From Thalassotalea hakodatensis (lineage in GTDB: Bacteria > Pseudomonadota > Gammaproteobacteria > Enterobacterales > Alteromonadaceae): a stretch of 64,000 nt of DNA. Numbering within the stretch: the first letter of the stretch is position 1; each line of letters starts with the position of its first letter. The translations under genes were made by a program, and so were the position numbers. The stretch is taken from contig NZ_AP027365.1 in the NCBI RefSeq assembly GCF_030295995.1, positions 3,132,066 through 3,196,065 of the forward strand, read 5' to 3'. Shown here one piece after another: positions 1-10,008 of this stretch. Under the pieces are notes generated by a model. The model was not told the DNA's origin. It worked only from the letters and a program-made list of their open reading frames with translations, and ran no database searches.

Positions 1-136
1 GGGCAATAAGAAGCTATCAGAGGTTACTAGATAACGCCTGTTCGCTTTAGCTTTTAGAGAACTTCATCTAAGTATTTTTCATACAGTATCAGACCAATCT
101 AACGAAATATATTTGAATAATTATCGTTTTTTCATT

Positions 137-172
137 AAAAAGCACTAACGGGAATACGATTAGTGCTTTTGT
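137..172. terminator. Terminator hairpin upstream of the window's first gene
   Basis: An inverted repeat (AAAAAGCACTAA at 137-148, TTAGTGCTTTT at 160-170) with an 11-base loop is followed by T-rich sequence. It is A-rich on one side and T-rich on the other, so it can work on either strand. It lies just downstream of the stop codon of the minus-strand YkvA-like gene. No gene could be assigned in bases 1-136. Confidence 0.65.
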
Positions 173-194
173 TTATTTTGTTAACTGGTGTCGA

Positions 195-743
195 TTAGAA
201 AATCGAACGGAATGATGAGCGGCCACCTCGGCGTGTAGACCTACGGTTACGCATACGGCTATGAAGTTCACGTCGTTTTGCATCTAACCAATCTTCGGTA
301 GTAATTGGTGCGTCACCAGAGCGTGCTTGCTCTCTTTCACGATAAGCACAGAACTCTTCAAACGCTTCAATATCATCTTTAAGTTCTTCGGCCACGAGTT
401 CAATCATGATGGCATCATCTAAAAAGCCTAATGCTGGAATATGATCAGGCACGAGATCTTCAGGATCACTAAAATAAGCAAGTGCTGTAAGTACGTCGTT
501 TTTTTCTTCTTCTGGTATTTGCCATTCACTATCTTCAATCATCGCGACTAGCGTTTCTAATTTTTTAATACGCTCACTAACAAAAGCAGGAACACCACCT
601 TTTACATCTTCGCTTAATTTACGCGCATTATCTAAAATACTTGCTTGTGATAATACTTTTGCTCCTTGTTGAGCTTTCTTCATTACATCACGAAAATGGT
701 CTAGATCTGAATCTGATAATTCAAAGGTCACTTCAAACGCCAT
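195..743 (-). CDS. YkvA family protein (DUF1232)
   Basis: A protein of 182 residues whose middle (about residues 82-140, with the SDPEDLVPDHIPALGFLDD stretch) matches the YkvA/DUF1232 domain, a small conserved domain of unknown function often linked to membranes. The ATG at 743 is preferred over the longer frame to 821 because TAGGAG lies about 8 bases upstream and the extra N-terminal residues look unlike the family. The C-terminus is very rich in Arg and Ser (RNRRSTRRGGRSS), which could bind nucleic acid or anionic lipid; that is inference. It is divergent from the next gene and alone on its strand. Family call firm, function unknown. Confidence 0.8.
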   Translation of the reverse strand: MAFEVTFELSDSDLDHFRDVMKKAQQGAKVLSQASILDNARKLSEDVKGGVPAFVSERIKKLETLVAMIEDSEWQIPEEEKNDVLTALAYFSDPEDLVPDHIPALGFLDDAIMIELVAEELKDDIEAFEEFCAYREREQARSGDAPITTEDWLDAKRRELHSRMRNRRSTRRGGRSSFRSIF

Positions 744-918
744 TATAATTCTCCTACTGTTGGCTTTTTTGTGAGAAATTCTCAATAGACTAAATTTAAC
801 AGAACATTTTGCATTCATCACGTAAAAGATACGAATTCATGACAATATCTTTAAAAAATTGCTACTGCCGCTAACAATGAACTGATAATATTAACTTTTT
901 TAATGTGTTTTTATTATT

Positions 919-2148
919 ATGGATCACGAACAGCAGCTTCAAAGAAGTCCTCCTGAGGCATCCGCTCAACCACACATCAAAGAATGTGATAACTGTCATG
1001 CGCCAATAAACGGGCCTTATTGTTCGCAATGTGGGCAAGAGGCTGAATCAACATTGACATATTTTTGGACGGTCATTCTACATATTCTAGACGATATATT
1101 TAGCTTTGATTCACGCGCTAATCGAACATTATTGCCCTTGTTATTTCGCCCTGGCTTTTTAACTAATCAATACTTTGCAGGTCATAGGGTACATTATATT
1201 CCCCCGCTTAGACTTTATTTGTTTATCAGTATTATCTTTTTTATCTCTTTAAAGTTTTTTGCTTCCGCAGATTTACAATCAGAACATACTAAGGAAATTG
1301 AAAGTTTATCAAAGGAAATTAGTAAAATTGAGGCAATTTATAAAGCACAAGAAGCCACAGTAAACATTTCTGATAAGCTAACGTTATTAGCCTCTTTAGA
1401 AAGTAAACTTGCTGATATAAAAGGAAAGGACACCATTAATAATCGTAATTTTTACCTATTAATACAAAAACTAGTTGAAGCGGAAAAAAAACAAACCACA
1501 GCAAAGAAATTAACCGTTGAGGAGCAAGAACAATATCAAAAGCTTGTCGCTAAATGGCAGAATGTTCTCGCAGGAAAGGCTGAGCCAAACAACACAGGTG
1601 GTGTGCAATTTAGCAATAATCCCGATGGTACTTTTACGTTTAATTGGTTAACCCCGAGTGCAAATAAAAAACTTGAACAAGCAACCAACACCATTGAGAA
1701 AAAGGTACAAAACTCATCTTTAGAGCAACTATTTGAGCAAGCGTTAGATAAATTGCCGCAACTAATGTTTGTGTTACTACCTATTTTTGCCGTGTTATTG
1801 AAAATAATGTATATGTTTTCAAAAAGACTTTATTTAGAACACCTGACCGTTGCTTTACACAGCCACAGTTTTATCTTTTTAGCCGTGTTATTAATTGAAT
1901 TAATATCTTTGCTTCAAGATATGCTGCCACCTTCAAGCGGCATTATGGTTGATGGCTTACAATTTATTATTACCCTCGGCATCATTTGGATACCAGTTTA
2001 CTTATACCTCATGCAAGTGCGTGTGTATCAACAAGGTCATTTTTTCACGCTGCTCAAGTATGGAGTCATAGGAATAATTTATATACTGTTATTAACTATC
2101 GCCTTTTTAATCGCTTTTATTTGGGGGGTGACAGACCTTCCTAGTTAG
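919..2148 (+). CDS. DUF3667 domain membrane protein with N-terminal zinc ribbon
   Basis: A protein of 409 residues. A CxxC...CxxC zinc ribbon at about residues 23-40 is followed by the DUF3667 signature (FSFDSRANRTLLPLLFRPGFL, then a VHYIPPLRLYLF motif) running into a first membrane segment. A long charged, coiled-coil-like region (about residues 120-240) leads to four C-terminal membrane helices. The family is of unknown function. No strong ribosome binding site precedes the ATG at 919. It converges on lysS across a shared terminator. Confidence 0.75.
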   Translation: MDHEQQLQRSPPEASAQPHIKECDNCHAPINGPYCSQCGQEAESTLTYFWTVILHILDDIFSFDSRANRTLLPLLFRPGFLTNQYFAGHRVHYIPPLRLYLFISIIFFISLKFFASADLQSEHTKEIESLSKEISKIEAIYKAQEATVNISDKLTLLASLESKLADIKGKDTINNRNFYLLIQKLVEAEKKQTTAKKLTVEEQEQYQKLVAKWQNVLAGKAEPNNTGGVQFSNNPDGTFTFNWLTPSANKKLEQATNTIEKKVQNSSLEQLFEQALDKLPQLMFVLLPIFAVLLKIMYMFSKRLYLEHLTVALHSHSFIFLAVLLIELISLLQDMLPPSSGIMVDGLQFIITLGIIWIPVYLYLMQVRVYQQGHFFTLLKYGVIGIIYILLLTIAFLIAFIWGVTDLPS

Positions 2149-2171
2149 CGGACACATCCTGTTGATATCCA

Positions 2172-2204
2172 CAAAAAAAGGCAATCAATCGATTGCCTTT
2201 TTCA
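2172..2204. terminator. Bidirectional terminator between DUF3667 gene and lysS
   Basis: A near-perfect stem GGCAATC-aatc-GATTGCC lies between a run of As and a run of Ts, in the gap between two convergent genes. It can terminate transcription from both sides. Confidence 0.85.
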
Positions 2205-2219
2205 ATATGAACGTTATTT

Positions 2220-3773
2220 TTACTCAGCAACTGGTCTCATATGCGGAAATAAAATAACGTCTTTAATCGTTGGAGAATCTGTAAATAACATCACTAATCG
2301 ATCGATGCCAATACCTTCACCGGCTGTTGGCGGCATACCATGCTCTAAAGCACGAATATAGTCATCGTCAAAATGCATTGCTTCGTCATCGCCAGCGTCT
2401 TTTTCTTCTACTTGCTTACGAAAACGCTCTGCTTGATCTTCTGCATCATTTAATTCTGAAAAGCCATTAGCAAGTTCTCGACCACCAACGAAAAACTCGA
2501 AGCGATCAGTAATGAAGGAATTCTCGTCATTGCGACGTGCTAACGGTGACACTTCCCAAGGGTATTCTGTGATAAACGTAGGTTGATCAAGCTGATGTTC
2601 AGCTAATTCTTCGAAGATCTCACAGATATATTTACCTGGCCCCCACACTTTTGCCGCATCACCTTCTTTCACATGTGCTTTCTTCGCTAAAGCCTTAATG
2701 GTATCAACGTTATTTTCAGGATCACGCAATGCCGCTTCATCTTCTGAAGTTATTATTCCTTCTGGCGCATATTTTAGAATGGCGTCAACCATTGATAAAC
2801 GAGCGAATGGTTTACCAAAGTCATAAAATTTTTCTTCAACCACTTCACCATCAGCGTTCTTCACCGTATTACGGATCATGCTTGTGCCTAATACCTCTTC
2901 GGCAACTGTGCGAAGCATTTCTTCGGTTAAATCCATCAAGTCATTATAATCAGCATACGCTTGATAGAATTCAATCATGGTAAATTCTGGGTTATGACGC
3001 GTTGATAAGCCTTCATTTCTAAAGTTACGGTTAATTTCGAAGACACGCTCAAAACCACCGACAACTAAACGTTTTAAGTATAGCTCTGGCGCGATACGCA
3101 TAAACATTTCAACGTCTAAGGCATTATGATGAGTTACAAATGGTTTTGCCGTTGCACCACCTGGAATGGTTTGTAGCATTGGCGTTTCAACTTCCATAAA
3201 GTCACGTTCGGCTAAAAAGCGACGTATACCTTCAACAACTTTCGAACGAACTTTGAAAGTATCACGTGTGTCTTCATTGATGATCAAATCAACATAACGT
3301 TGACGGTATTTTGTTTCTGTATCTTGTAAGCCATGAAATTTTTCAGGTAACGGGCGCAATGATTTCGTTAATAACTGGTATTCATCCATATTAACGTACA
3401 AGTCACCTTTGCCTGATTTATGCAAAGTACCCGTTACACCAATAATGTCACCAATATCTAACAAGCCCCAACGCGCTTTAATATCTTTTTGTACATTTTT
3501 ATCTGCATAAGCTTGCACGCGACCTGTCATATCTTGAAGCACCATGAATGGGCCACGCTTCGCCATTACGCGGCCAGCAATGCTATAAACGTCAGTTTCA
3601 GATTCAAGCGTTTCTTTATCTTTCTCGCCGTGTGCAGCTTGTAAATCAGCTGCATAGTGTTTTCGATCAAACTTGTTTGGGTGGCCATTGGCCGAACAGT
3701 TTTCTCGAATTTGCGCTAATTTGCCGCGACGCTCGGCAATCAATTTATTTTCGTCTTGAATTTGCTCTGTCAT
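2220..3773 (-). CDS. lysS: Lysine--tRNA ligase (class II)
   Basis: A protein of 517 residues that charges tRNA-Lys with lysine in the cytoplasm. An N-terminal OB-fold anticodon-binding domain (about residues 60-150) precedes the class II catalytic core. Motif 2 ([14 protein letters not shown]) and motif 3 ([14 protein letters not shown]) are both visible. The ATG at 3773 is preferred to a TTG four codons upstream, because the family starts near MTEQ and GAG sits at suitable spacing. It follows prfB in the same direction with a gap of about 60 bases, the E. coli prfB-lysS arrangement. Confidence 0.97.
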   Translation of the reverse strand: MTEQIQDENKLIAERRGKLAQIRENCSANGHPNKFDRKHYAADLQAAHGEKDKETLESETDVYSIAGRVMAKRGPFMVLQDMTGRVQAYADKNVQKDIKARWGLLDIGDIIGVTGTLHKSGKGDLYVNMDEYQLLTKSLRPLPEKFHGLQDTETKYRQRYVDLIINEDTRDTFKVRSKVVEGIRRFLAERDFMEVETPMLQTIPGGATAKPFVTHHNALDVEMFMRIAPELYLKRLVVGGFERVFEINRNFRNEGLSTRHNPEFTMIEFYQAYADYNDLMDLTEEMLRTVAEEVLGTSMIRNTVKNADGEVVEEKFYDFGKPFARLSMVDAILKYAPEGIITSEDEAALRDPENNVDTIKALAKKAHVKEGDAAKVWGPGKYICEIFEELAEHQLDQPTFITEYPWEVSPLARRNDENSFITDRFEFFVGGRELANGFSELNDAEDQAERFRKQVEEKDAGDDEAMHFDDDYIRALEHGMPPTAGEGIGIDRLVMLFTDSPTIKDVILFPHMRPVAE

Positions 3774-3832
3774 TTGAATTCTCAAGTGTTACTTATGCTT
3801 CCCCAATAAAACATTGGGCATGTTTTTATGTA

Positions 3833-4931
3833 CTACAAACCCGATTTAAGGCTTGCCTCAATAAATTTATCTAAATCGCCATCGAGTACAGCTTGTGTAT
3901 TGCGGTTCTCAACACCGGTTCGTAAATCTTTAATTCTACTGTCATCAAGTACGTAAGAACGTATTTGGCTTCCCCAGCCAATATCAGACTTACCATCTTC
4001 TAGTTCTTGCTTACTTTCGTTTTGTTTTTGAATTTCCATTTCATACAATTTTGCTTTTAATAGCTTCATGGCTGTTGCACGGTTTTTATGTTGCGAGCGA
4101 TCACTTTGACATGCCACAACTGCACCAGTAGGAATATGCGTAATACGAATAGCAGAGTCTGTTTTGTTTACATGTTGCCCACCAGCACCAGATGCTCTGA
4201 AGGTATCAACACGTAGATCAGCAGGGTTAATATCAATGTCGATATTGTCATCAATTTCTGGATAAATAAACGCTGAGGCAAATGAGGTATGTCTTCGACC
4301 GCTAGAGTCAAAAGGTGATTTTCTCACTAAACGGTGAACACCAGTTTCAGTGCGCAACCATCCGTAAGCATAATCACCCGTATATTTAATCGTACAGCCT
4401 TTTATACCAGCCACATCACCATCGGTTACTTCGATAACTTCGGTTTTGAATCCGTGAGCTTCACCCCAACGTAAGTACATACGCATCAGCATTTCAGCCC
4501 AGTCTTGTGCCTCGGTGCCGCCAGATCCTGATTGTATATCTAAGTAACAATCAGCGGCGTCTTGTTCGCCATAAAACATGCGGCGAAATTCTAGTTTTTC
4601 AAGGTTTTCGACTAAAACAGCAACTTCTTGTTGCGCATCTTCAAAGGTTTCTTCGTCGTCTTCTTCTACGGCTAGCTCAATTAATCCTTCAATATCTTCA
4701 CAACCTGCTTCTAGCGTAGCAATGGTTTCTACCACGGCTTCTAGGTTAGCACGTTCTTTACCCAGCGCTTGCGCGCGTTCGGGCTCGTTCCAAACATCGG
4801 GTAATTCTAATTCCCTTACAACTTCAACAAGTCGCTCTGCTTTAAGATCATAGTCAAAGGTACCCCCGAAGCATCTGTGTGCGTTCGCGAATTTCTTTTA
4901 TTTGATTTACTACTGGATTTACTTCAAACAT
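3833..4931 (-). CDS. prfB: Peptide chain release factor 2, made by programmed +1 frameshift
   Basis: RF2 recognises UGA and UAA stop codons and releases the finished peptide. The reading frame is split. Codons 1-25 (MFEVNPVV... to ...MLRGYL) run from the ATG at 4931 to an in-frame TGA at 4854-4856. The rest of the protein is in the +1 frame from GAC at 4853-4855. The slip site CTTTGAC is preceded by a GGGGG Shine-Dalgarno-like element, the classic autoregulatory shift. The joined product is 365 residues, as in E. coli, and keeps the GGQ catalytic motif ([17 protein letters not shown]). An alternative ATG lies at 4937 (MAMFEV). Confidence 0.96.
4853..4868 (-). promoter_or_regulatory. RF2 programmed frameshift site
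   Basis: On the minus strand the order is CGGGGGTAC CTT TGA C. The purine-rich block acts as an internal Shine-Dalgarno element and CTT is the slippery codon. TGA (4854-4856) is read as a stop by RF2 itself, so low RF2 favours the +1 shift into GAC. This is negative feedback on prfB. Confidence 0.95.
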
Positions 4932-5043
4932 AGCCATTTTCTGAAATTATTAGGGTTCTTTAGATAACGAAAAAACAATCGCGCATTGTAGCGTAAAACA
5001 TTAGGCAAATAAACGCTTTCCGACCGTTTTATCTGTTTATTTT

Positions 5044-6780
5044 TTAACGAGGTTCCGCCAGTATTTGTTCAACTAAAAGTTGAACATTTCGTTGTCCTCT
5101 AAATTCATTTATATCTAGCTTATATGCTACACGAACGTAGGTAGCAGCATGATTTGGCCATAGATTAACATCAACGTTAAACGCGATGGCATCAAACACT
5201 TGCTTATCTTTTGCTAACACCAGTTTTAAATGTTTTTCACCAACAATTCGTTGCTGCTCTAGGGTAAAAACACCTTCAAATACAGGCTCTGGAAACGCCT
5301 GCCCCCAAGGCCCACTTTGTCTGAGTAATTCCGCAAAAGGTAACGTCATGTCTTTAATGGCAAGCTCTCCGTCGGTAAGCAATTGCCCTTGTAATTTATC
5401 GGCAGCAATCCACTGTTGTGCGTATTGATTTAGCAGTTTTTGAAAACGTGAAAAATCCGCTTTTACAATACTAAGCCCTGCAGCCATCGCGTGACCACCA
5501 AATTTTAAAATAAGCCCAGGATGCTGACTGTCAATATGTTCGAGTAAATCACGAATATGTAAACCGGCAATAGACCGTGCAGAGCCTTTAAGTTCATCAC
5601 CAGCTTCATTGGCTGCAAACACAATGGTAGGTCGGTAATACTTTTCTTTTATTCGCCCTGCAACAATACCGATTACACCTTGATGCCATTGCGGGTGAAA
5701 TAGTGATATTGCATACGGTAAGGCGTTAATATCAACATCTAAGCGTTGTAATATAGTTTCCGCTTCTTGTTGCATGCCTTGTTCGATTTCTCGTCGAGAC
5801 TTATTTAATGCATCAAGCTCTATTGCCATTGTTCTTGCTGACATCATGTCAGGTGCTAATAAACAATGAATGCCAAACGACATATCATCAAGTCGACCAG
5901 CAGCATTGATGCGCGGACCAAGCGCGAAGCCAAAATCACTAGCGACTAATTGTCGTTGATCTTTATTCGCTACTTCGATCAATGCTTGAATACCTGGCCT
6001 TGTATGCCCTGCTCTGATCCTTTTTAACCCTTGTTCCACTAAAATGCGATTGTTATTGTCTAACGAAACAACATCAGCCACGGTACCAAGCGCCACTAAA
6101 TCTAAAAGTCGCGCTAAATTAGGTTCTGCCAACGCTTGCTCGGTAAACCAATTAATATCTCTAAGATACTTTCGCATTGCCAACATAAAGTAAAAAGCAA
6201 CACCTACGCCGGCTAAAGACTTACTTGGAAACTGGCACTTAGGTTGATTAGGGTTAATAATCGCGTCTGCATTCGGTAAGGTTTGACCGGGTAAATGATG
6301 ATCTGTGACAATCACTTTCATGCCTAACGATTTGGCGTGCGCAACGCCACGAAGGCAACTAATACCGCTATCTACCGTGATTAATAACTTTGCTTTTTGC
6401 TGGTGGGCGATATCGACAATTTCAGGTGTTAACCCATAACCATATTCAAAACGATTTGGCACAATAAAATGATGATGTTTGCTACCAAGCCAAGTTAATG
6501 CTTGCATCATTAATGCAGTGCTTGTTGCACCATCGGCGTCAAAGTCACCAACAATCACAATAATATCTTGCGCAATAATCGCTTGATGTAATACCGAACA
6601 GGCAGCATCAAGCCCCATCAATTGCTTTACATCAATGAGCTTATTTACATTGAGGGTTAATTCATCGGCATGATTAACTCCTCTACTGGCATAAATTTGC
6701 TTGATTGTTGGGTGTAAGTCATTAGGAAGGAAGCTATCGTCAACGATAGTTCGACGTGTAATCGTCATTGATTGTGTCAT
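5044..6780 (-). CDS. recJ: Single-stranded-DNA-specific 5'-3' exonuclease RecJ
   Basis: A protein of 578 residues in the DHH phosphoesterase family, acting in recombination and mismatch/base-excision repair. The metal-binding motif DFDADGATS is at residues 79-87 and DHH at 160-162, followed by the DHHA1 region (FGGHAMAAGLS) and a C-terminal OB-fold. It lies between dsbC (12-base gap) and prfB on the same strand, the standard enterobacterial cluster. The ATG at 6780 has only a weak ribosome binding site, so it may be translated from the dsbC transcript. Length is normal for the family. Confidence 0.96.
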   Translation of the reverse strand: MTQSMTITRRTIVDDSFLPNDLHPTIKQIYASRGVNHADELTLNVNKLIDVKQLMGLDAACSVLHQAIIAQDIIVIVGDFDADGATSTALMMQALTWLGSKHHHFIVPNRFEYGYGLTPEIVDIAHQQKAKLLITVDSGISCLRGVAHAKSLGMKVIVTDHHLPGQTLPNADAIINPNQPKCQFPSKSLAGVGVAFYFMLAMRKYLRDINWFTEQALAEPNLARLLDLVALGTVADVVSLDNNNRILVEQGLKRIRAGHTRPGIQALIEVANKDQRQLVASDFGFALGPRINAAGRLDDMSFGIHCLLAPDMMSARTMAIELDALNKSRREIEQGMQQEAETILQRLDVDINALPYAISLFHPQWHQGVIGIVAGRIKEKYYRPTIVFAANEAGDELKGSARSIAGLHIRDLLEHIDSQHPGLILKFGGHAMAAGLSIVKADFSRFQKLLNQYAQQWIAADKLQGQLLTDGELAIKDMTLPFAELLRQSGPWGQAFPEPVFEGVFTLEQQRIVGEKHLKLVLAKDKQVFDAIAFNVDVNLWPNHAATYVRVAYKLDINEFRGQRNVQLLVEQILAEPR

Positions 6781-6792
6781 TATTGTTACTTA

Positions 6793-7560
6793 TTAACCAT
6801 CAGTCGGCATACTTTCTAATATTTCAATTAAAGATGAAGGCGTTTTATAACCTGGGATCATCATGCCATTATCAAAAACAATTGCTGGTGTTGCGTTAAC
6901 ACCTACTTGGCGGGCAAACTCAAACTCTTCTTCAAGCGGTTTATCACAAATACGTTGTGCAACAGAAGAGCCAGCTTTAGCTTTTGTCAGCGCGTTAGCT
7001 GGCTTTTCATGACACCAAATAGAACGTAAATCTTTAAAACCTTGCGTTAAATTACCATAACGGTCTACGACACCAGAACGCGGATAAGGTAAGTAGCGAA
7101 TCGTTATACCAAGGTCGTTATAGTCACTCATTTGCTGATGTAGCTGACGACAGTAGCCGCAAGTAATATCAGTAAAGATAGTAACGACATGTTTTTCATC
7201 TTTAGCGGGATAAACGATCATCTCCTTTTCAAACTCAGAGAGCCCTGTCATGCGTAATTTAGCAAGCGATCTCTCGGTGTAATTTATCACGTTATCCCCA
7301 ATACCATATAGCTTACCTTGGATCAGGAACTTTCCGTCTGCACTGGCATAAAAAATCCCTTGATCTGTTGTCACTTCAATAATGTTATCAACCGGCGTTG
7401 GTGTAATAGATTGAACGTCCAAACCAATTAATTGGTTCAGTCGTTGTGATAATTTTTTACTCTCTGCGGATATACTCTCAGCTGCGCTTACCGCAGCTAT
7501 TGAAGAAAACAATAGTGCTGCGTTAAATATCGCAGCGGAAAAAACACGTGTTGAAAACAT
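6793..7560 (-). CDS. dsbC: Thiol:disulfide interchange protein DsbC (disulfide isomerase)
   Basis: A periplasmic protein of 255 residues that reshuffles wrong disulfides in exported proteins. It has a signal peptide (about residues 1-27, ending AAVSAA), an N-terminal dimerisation domain and a thioredoxin fold with the active site CGYC at residues 134-137 and a cis-proline loop (NATPAIV). The ATG at 7560 is chosen over a frame reaching 7683 because AGGTAG sits just upstream and the signal peptide begins there. It is first in a likely dsbC-recJ-prfB-lysS run; in E. coli xerD precedes it, but not here. Confidence 0.95.
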   Translation of the reverse strand: MFSTRVFSAAIFNAALLFSSIAAVSAAESISAESKKLSQRLNQLIGLDVQSITPTPVDNIIEVTTDQGIFYASADGKFLIQGKLYGIGDNVINYTERSLAKLRMTGLSEFEKEMIVYPAKDEKHVVTIFTDITCGYCRQLHQQMSDYNDLGITIRYLPYPRSGVVDRYGNLTQGFKDLRSIWCHEKPANALTKAKAGSSVAQRICDKPLEEEFEFARQVGVNATPAIVFDNGMMIPGYKTPSSLIEILESMPTDG

Positions 7561-7815
7561 AAAACTACCTAAATATCGAATTATTAACCACAGTGTATCA
7601 TTAGCAAAATAAACAAATAAACCGATTATCGCTAAATCCTTCACCGATAAATGAAGATTAAAGATGATGTGAAAAAAGCTCAACTGTTAATCTGTAAAAA
7701 TAAGACCTGAAAACAGACAATAAAATTACGTCATGCTAAGTACTTGTGATGACAAACTAGCAAGATACTATCAGCATCTGATAAACTGCGCGCGTATTCT
7801 ACTACTCACTTAAAT

Positions 7816-8358
7816 ATGGCGTTCAATAACTCAATGAATATTGGTCTTTTTTACGGTTCAACAACCTGCTACACCGAAATAGCAGCTGAGAAAATACAGG
7901 CAGAATTTCCAGAACACAGCATCACGTTGTTTAATTTAAAAGAAACAAGCCTAAGTGAATGTTTAACATTCGACATCCTGATTTTTGGAATATCTACATG
8001 GGATTACGGTGAAATTCAAGAAGACTGGGAAAGCCAATGGCAAGACATTGCGCAATTAGATCTGAATGGGAAAATTATCGCCCTTTATGGCATGGGTGAT
8101 CAAATTGGTTACACAGACTGGTTTCAAGATGCGCTTGGTTTATTACATGATCAAGTTATCGCCCAAGGCGGTTATGTTATTGGTCAGTGGCCTAATAGCG
8201 GTTATGAATTTGCCGCATCTAAAGCACTAACTGAAAATGGTGAACATTTTGTTGGTCTTGCACTTGATGAAGACAACCAATATGACTTATCAGATGAGCG
8301 TATTGCCACTTGGTGCCAACAGATTACAAATGAAATATCAGAAATTCTGCAACATTAA
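7816..8358 (+). CDS. fldB: Flavodoxin, FldB type
   Basis: A flavodoxin that would bind FMN and carry single electrons in the cytoplasm. The phosphate-binding loop YGSTTCYTE is at the N-terminus, with the flavin-contact loops STWDYGEIQEDWE and YGMGDQIGY. It ends with the FldB-like LALDEDNQYDLSDERI. The E. coli protein begins at the second Met (7834, MNIGLFYGS); the first ATG at 7816 adds six residues, and neither has a clear ribosome binding site. It is divergent from dsbC, as fldB is from the xerD-dsbC block in E. coli. Confidence 0.9.
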   Translation: MAFNNSMNIGLFYGSTTCYTEIAAEKIQAEFPEHSITLFNLKETSLSECLTFDILIFGISTWDYGEIQEDWESQWQDIAQLDLNGKIIALYGMGDQIGYTDWFQDALGLLHDQVIAQGGYVIGQWPNSGYEFAASKALTENGEHFVGLALDEDNQYDLSDERIATWCQQITNEISEILQH

Positions 8359-8541
8359 TCTGATTGTTCAACGTTACTTGTAATTGTTTTTTATTTTCTA
8401 TGTTGTTTTCACTTATTTATAAATGAACACCCTTTCATATAAGTTCAGGCTTGTACAAACAGCAAGTATGAAGCGTAAAAAATGGATAGCAAAGATCAAC
8501 AAACCCGAGTAATAATCTTAGCTAATTTTGTTTAAACCCAT

Positions 8542-8547
8542 TATAAT
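8542..8547 (+). promoter_or_regulatory. Candidate -10 element for srmB
   Basis: A perfect TATAAT lies 38 bases before the srmB start codon. The -35 region is weak, so this is a candidate promoter only. Confidence 0.35.
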
Positions 8548-8584
8548 TAGCGCCAATTTTTGTTAACAACCCAAAGCAGTATAT

Positions 8585-9820
8585 ATGTTTGAACCTTTTG
8601 AACTTGATTCAGCCCTATTAGCCGGTATTAAAGAGGCGGGTTATAAGAAGCCGACTTCAATTCAATCTTTAGTTATTCCAGAAGCAATGACAGGAAAAGA
8701 TATTCTTGCATCAGCTCCTACAGGTACTGGAAAAACCGCAGCATTTTTATTACCCGCTGCTCAGCATTTGCTTGATTATCCAAGAACAAAACCCGGCTTT
8801 CCTAGAGTATTAGTGCTAACACCAACACGTGAACTTGCTCTGCAAATCAGCGAACATAGCGAACAGTTAACCGCGCAAACCAATATAAAAACGGGCGTGA
8901 TCACGGGTGGTGTAAATTACGGTAGCCATAAAGAAATACTCACCTCAACTACAGACATGCTGATTGCCACTCCTGGTAGGCTATTAGAGTACATAGAAAC
9001 AGAGCAATTTGATGCACGTGAAATTGAAATATTGATCCTTGATGAAGCTGATCGAATGTTAGATATGGGCTTTTCAGAAACCATTAATCGAATTATCGGA
9101 GAAGCTCGCTGGCGAAAACAAACCATGTTGTTTTCAGCCACATTAGAGGGGTCAGGGGTTGTAAAATTTTCAAAAGATATTCTTAATGAACCAGTATACC
9201 TTGAAGCTACGCCATCTAGAAAAGAAAAAGGCAAAATTCATCAGTGGATCCACCTAGCTGATGATAAAGATCATAAATTAGATCTATTAATTAACACATT
9301 AAAACAAGAAGAAGTTACTAGGGCCGTAGTTTTCGCCAATAAAAGAGAAACAGTACAAACATTATCTGGCAAGTTATATGCTGCACAAATTCCCTGTGCA
9401 TGGCTTGAGGGGAAAATGCCACAAGACAAAAGAAACAGTGCCGTTGAGCGTGTACGAAATGGAAAAGTACGCGTTCTAATTGCCACTGATGTAGCAGCGC
9501 GAGGCTTAGATATAGACGATATATCTCACGTTATAAATTTTGATATGCCACGTAAAGCTGATATTTACCTGCATCGTATTGGTCGAACAGGTCGAGCAGG
9601 CAACAAAGGCACCGCGATTTCATTAACAGAAGCGCATGACATGGCGAACGTTGCTAAAATAGAGCGTTATATGGGCGAGCGTCTAACTAGAAGAGTCATT
9701 GAATCATTAAGGCCCAAACATAAAGAAGCACGCGTTGCAGTAAAAAAACCTAAAGTAAAAAAATCTGCCGCACAAAAAAAAGCCAAAGCAAAAAAAATTA
9801 GTAAGCGTGTAAAGAAGTAG
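8585..9820 (+). CDS. srmB: DEAD-box ATP-dependent RNA helicase SrmB
   Basis: A protein of 411 residues that would remodel rRNA during early 50S subunit assembly, as E. coli SrmB does. Walker A (APTGTGKT) is at residues 44-51, DEAD at 153-156 and SAT at 184-186. The C-terminal helicase motif HRIGRTGRAG follows. Features typical of SrmB rather than of RhlE or RhlB are SAPTGTGKTAAFLLPA, the IHQW segment and ESLRPK near the end. The lysine-rich tail (about residues 380-411) probably binds RNA. It is monocistronic, with flanking gaps of about 225 and 190 bases. Confidence 0.93.
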   Translation: MFEPFELDSALLAGIKEAGYKKPTSIQSLVIPEAMTGKDILASAPTGTGKTAAFLLPAAQHLLDYPRTKPGFPRVLVLTPTRELALQISEHSEQLTAQTNIKTGVITGGVNYGSHKEILTSTTDMLIATPGRLLEYIETEQFDAREIEILILDEADRMLDMGFSETINRIIGEARWRKQTMLFSATLEGSGVVKFSKDILNEPVYLEATPSRKEKGKIHQWIHLADDKDHKLDLLINTLKQEEVTRAVVFANKRETVQTLSGKLYAAQIPCAWLEGKMPQDKRNSAVERVRNGKVRVLIATDVAARGLDIDDISHVINFDMPRKADIYLHRIGRTGRAGNKGTAISLTEAHDMANVAKIERYMGERLTRRVIESLRPKHKEARVAVKKPKVKKSAAQKKAKAKKISKRVKK

Positions 9821-10008
9821 TCGTTCATCGTTTTAAATTGAACATTTGAACAAATTTGGTTGCCAAGTAATATAAATTAAGTAAAAATACCATCTCGCTA
9901 GATTGTATACTATATTAAGTATTATCTGCTGTTGGTATTTTATTAGCTATTTTTAACGCTTTTTACTCAAAATAGACAACGAGCTACATTTAAGGAAAAA
10001 TAAGCGCG

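Noticed and set aside
1-60. Possible 3' end of a plus-strand gene entering the window (frame 3 reads AIRSYQRLLDNACSL then stop)
   Set aside because: Only 15 codons, no recognisable family, and all three frames stop within 48 bases; too short to support a call.
2729-2983. Open frame on the plus strand inside lysS
   Set aside because: It runs antisense to a well-conserved gene and has no ribosome binding site or family-like sequence. The same applies to the many other antisense frames over prfB, recJ, parC, glnE, the hybrid kinase and the leu genes.
4507-4853. Plus-strand frames over prfB
   Set aside because: They are shadows of the frameshifted prfB gene; the Ser-rich translation is a by-product of acidic codons on the other strand.
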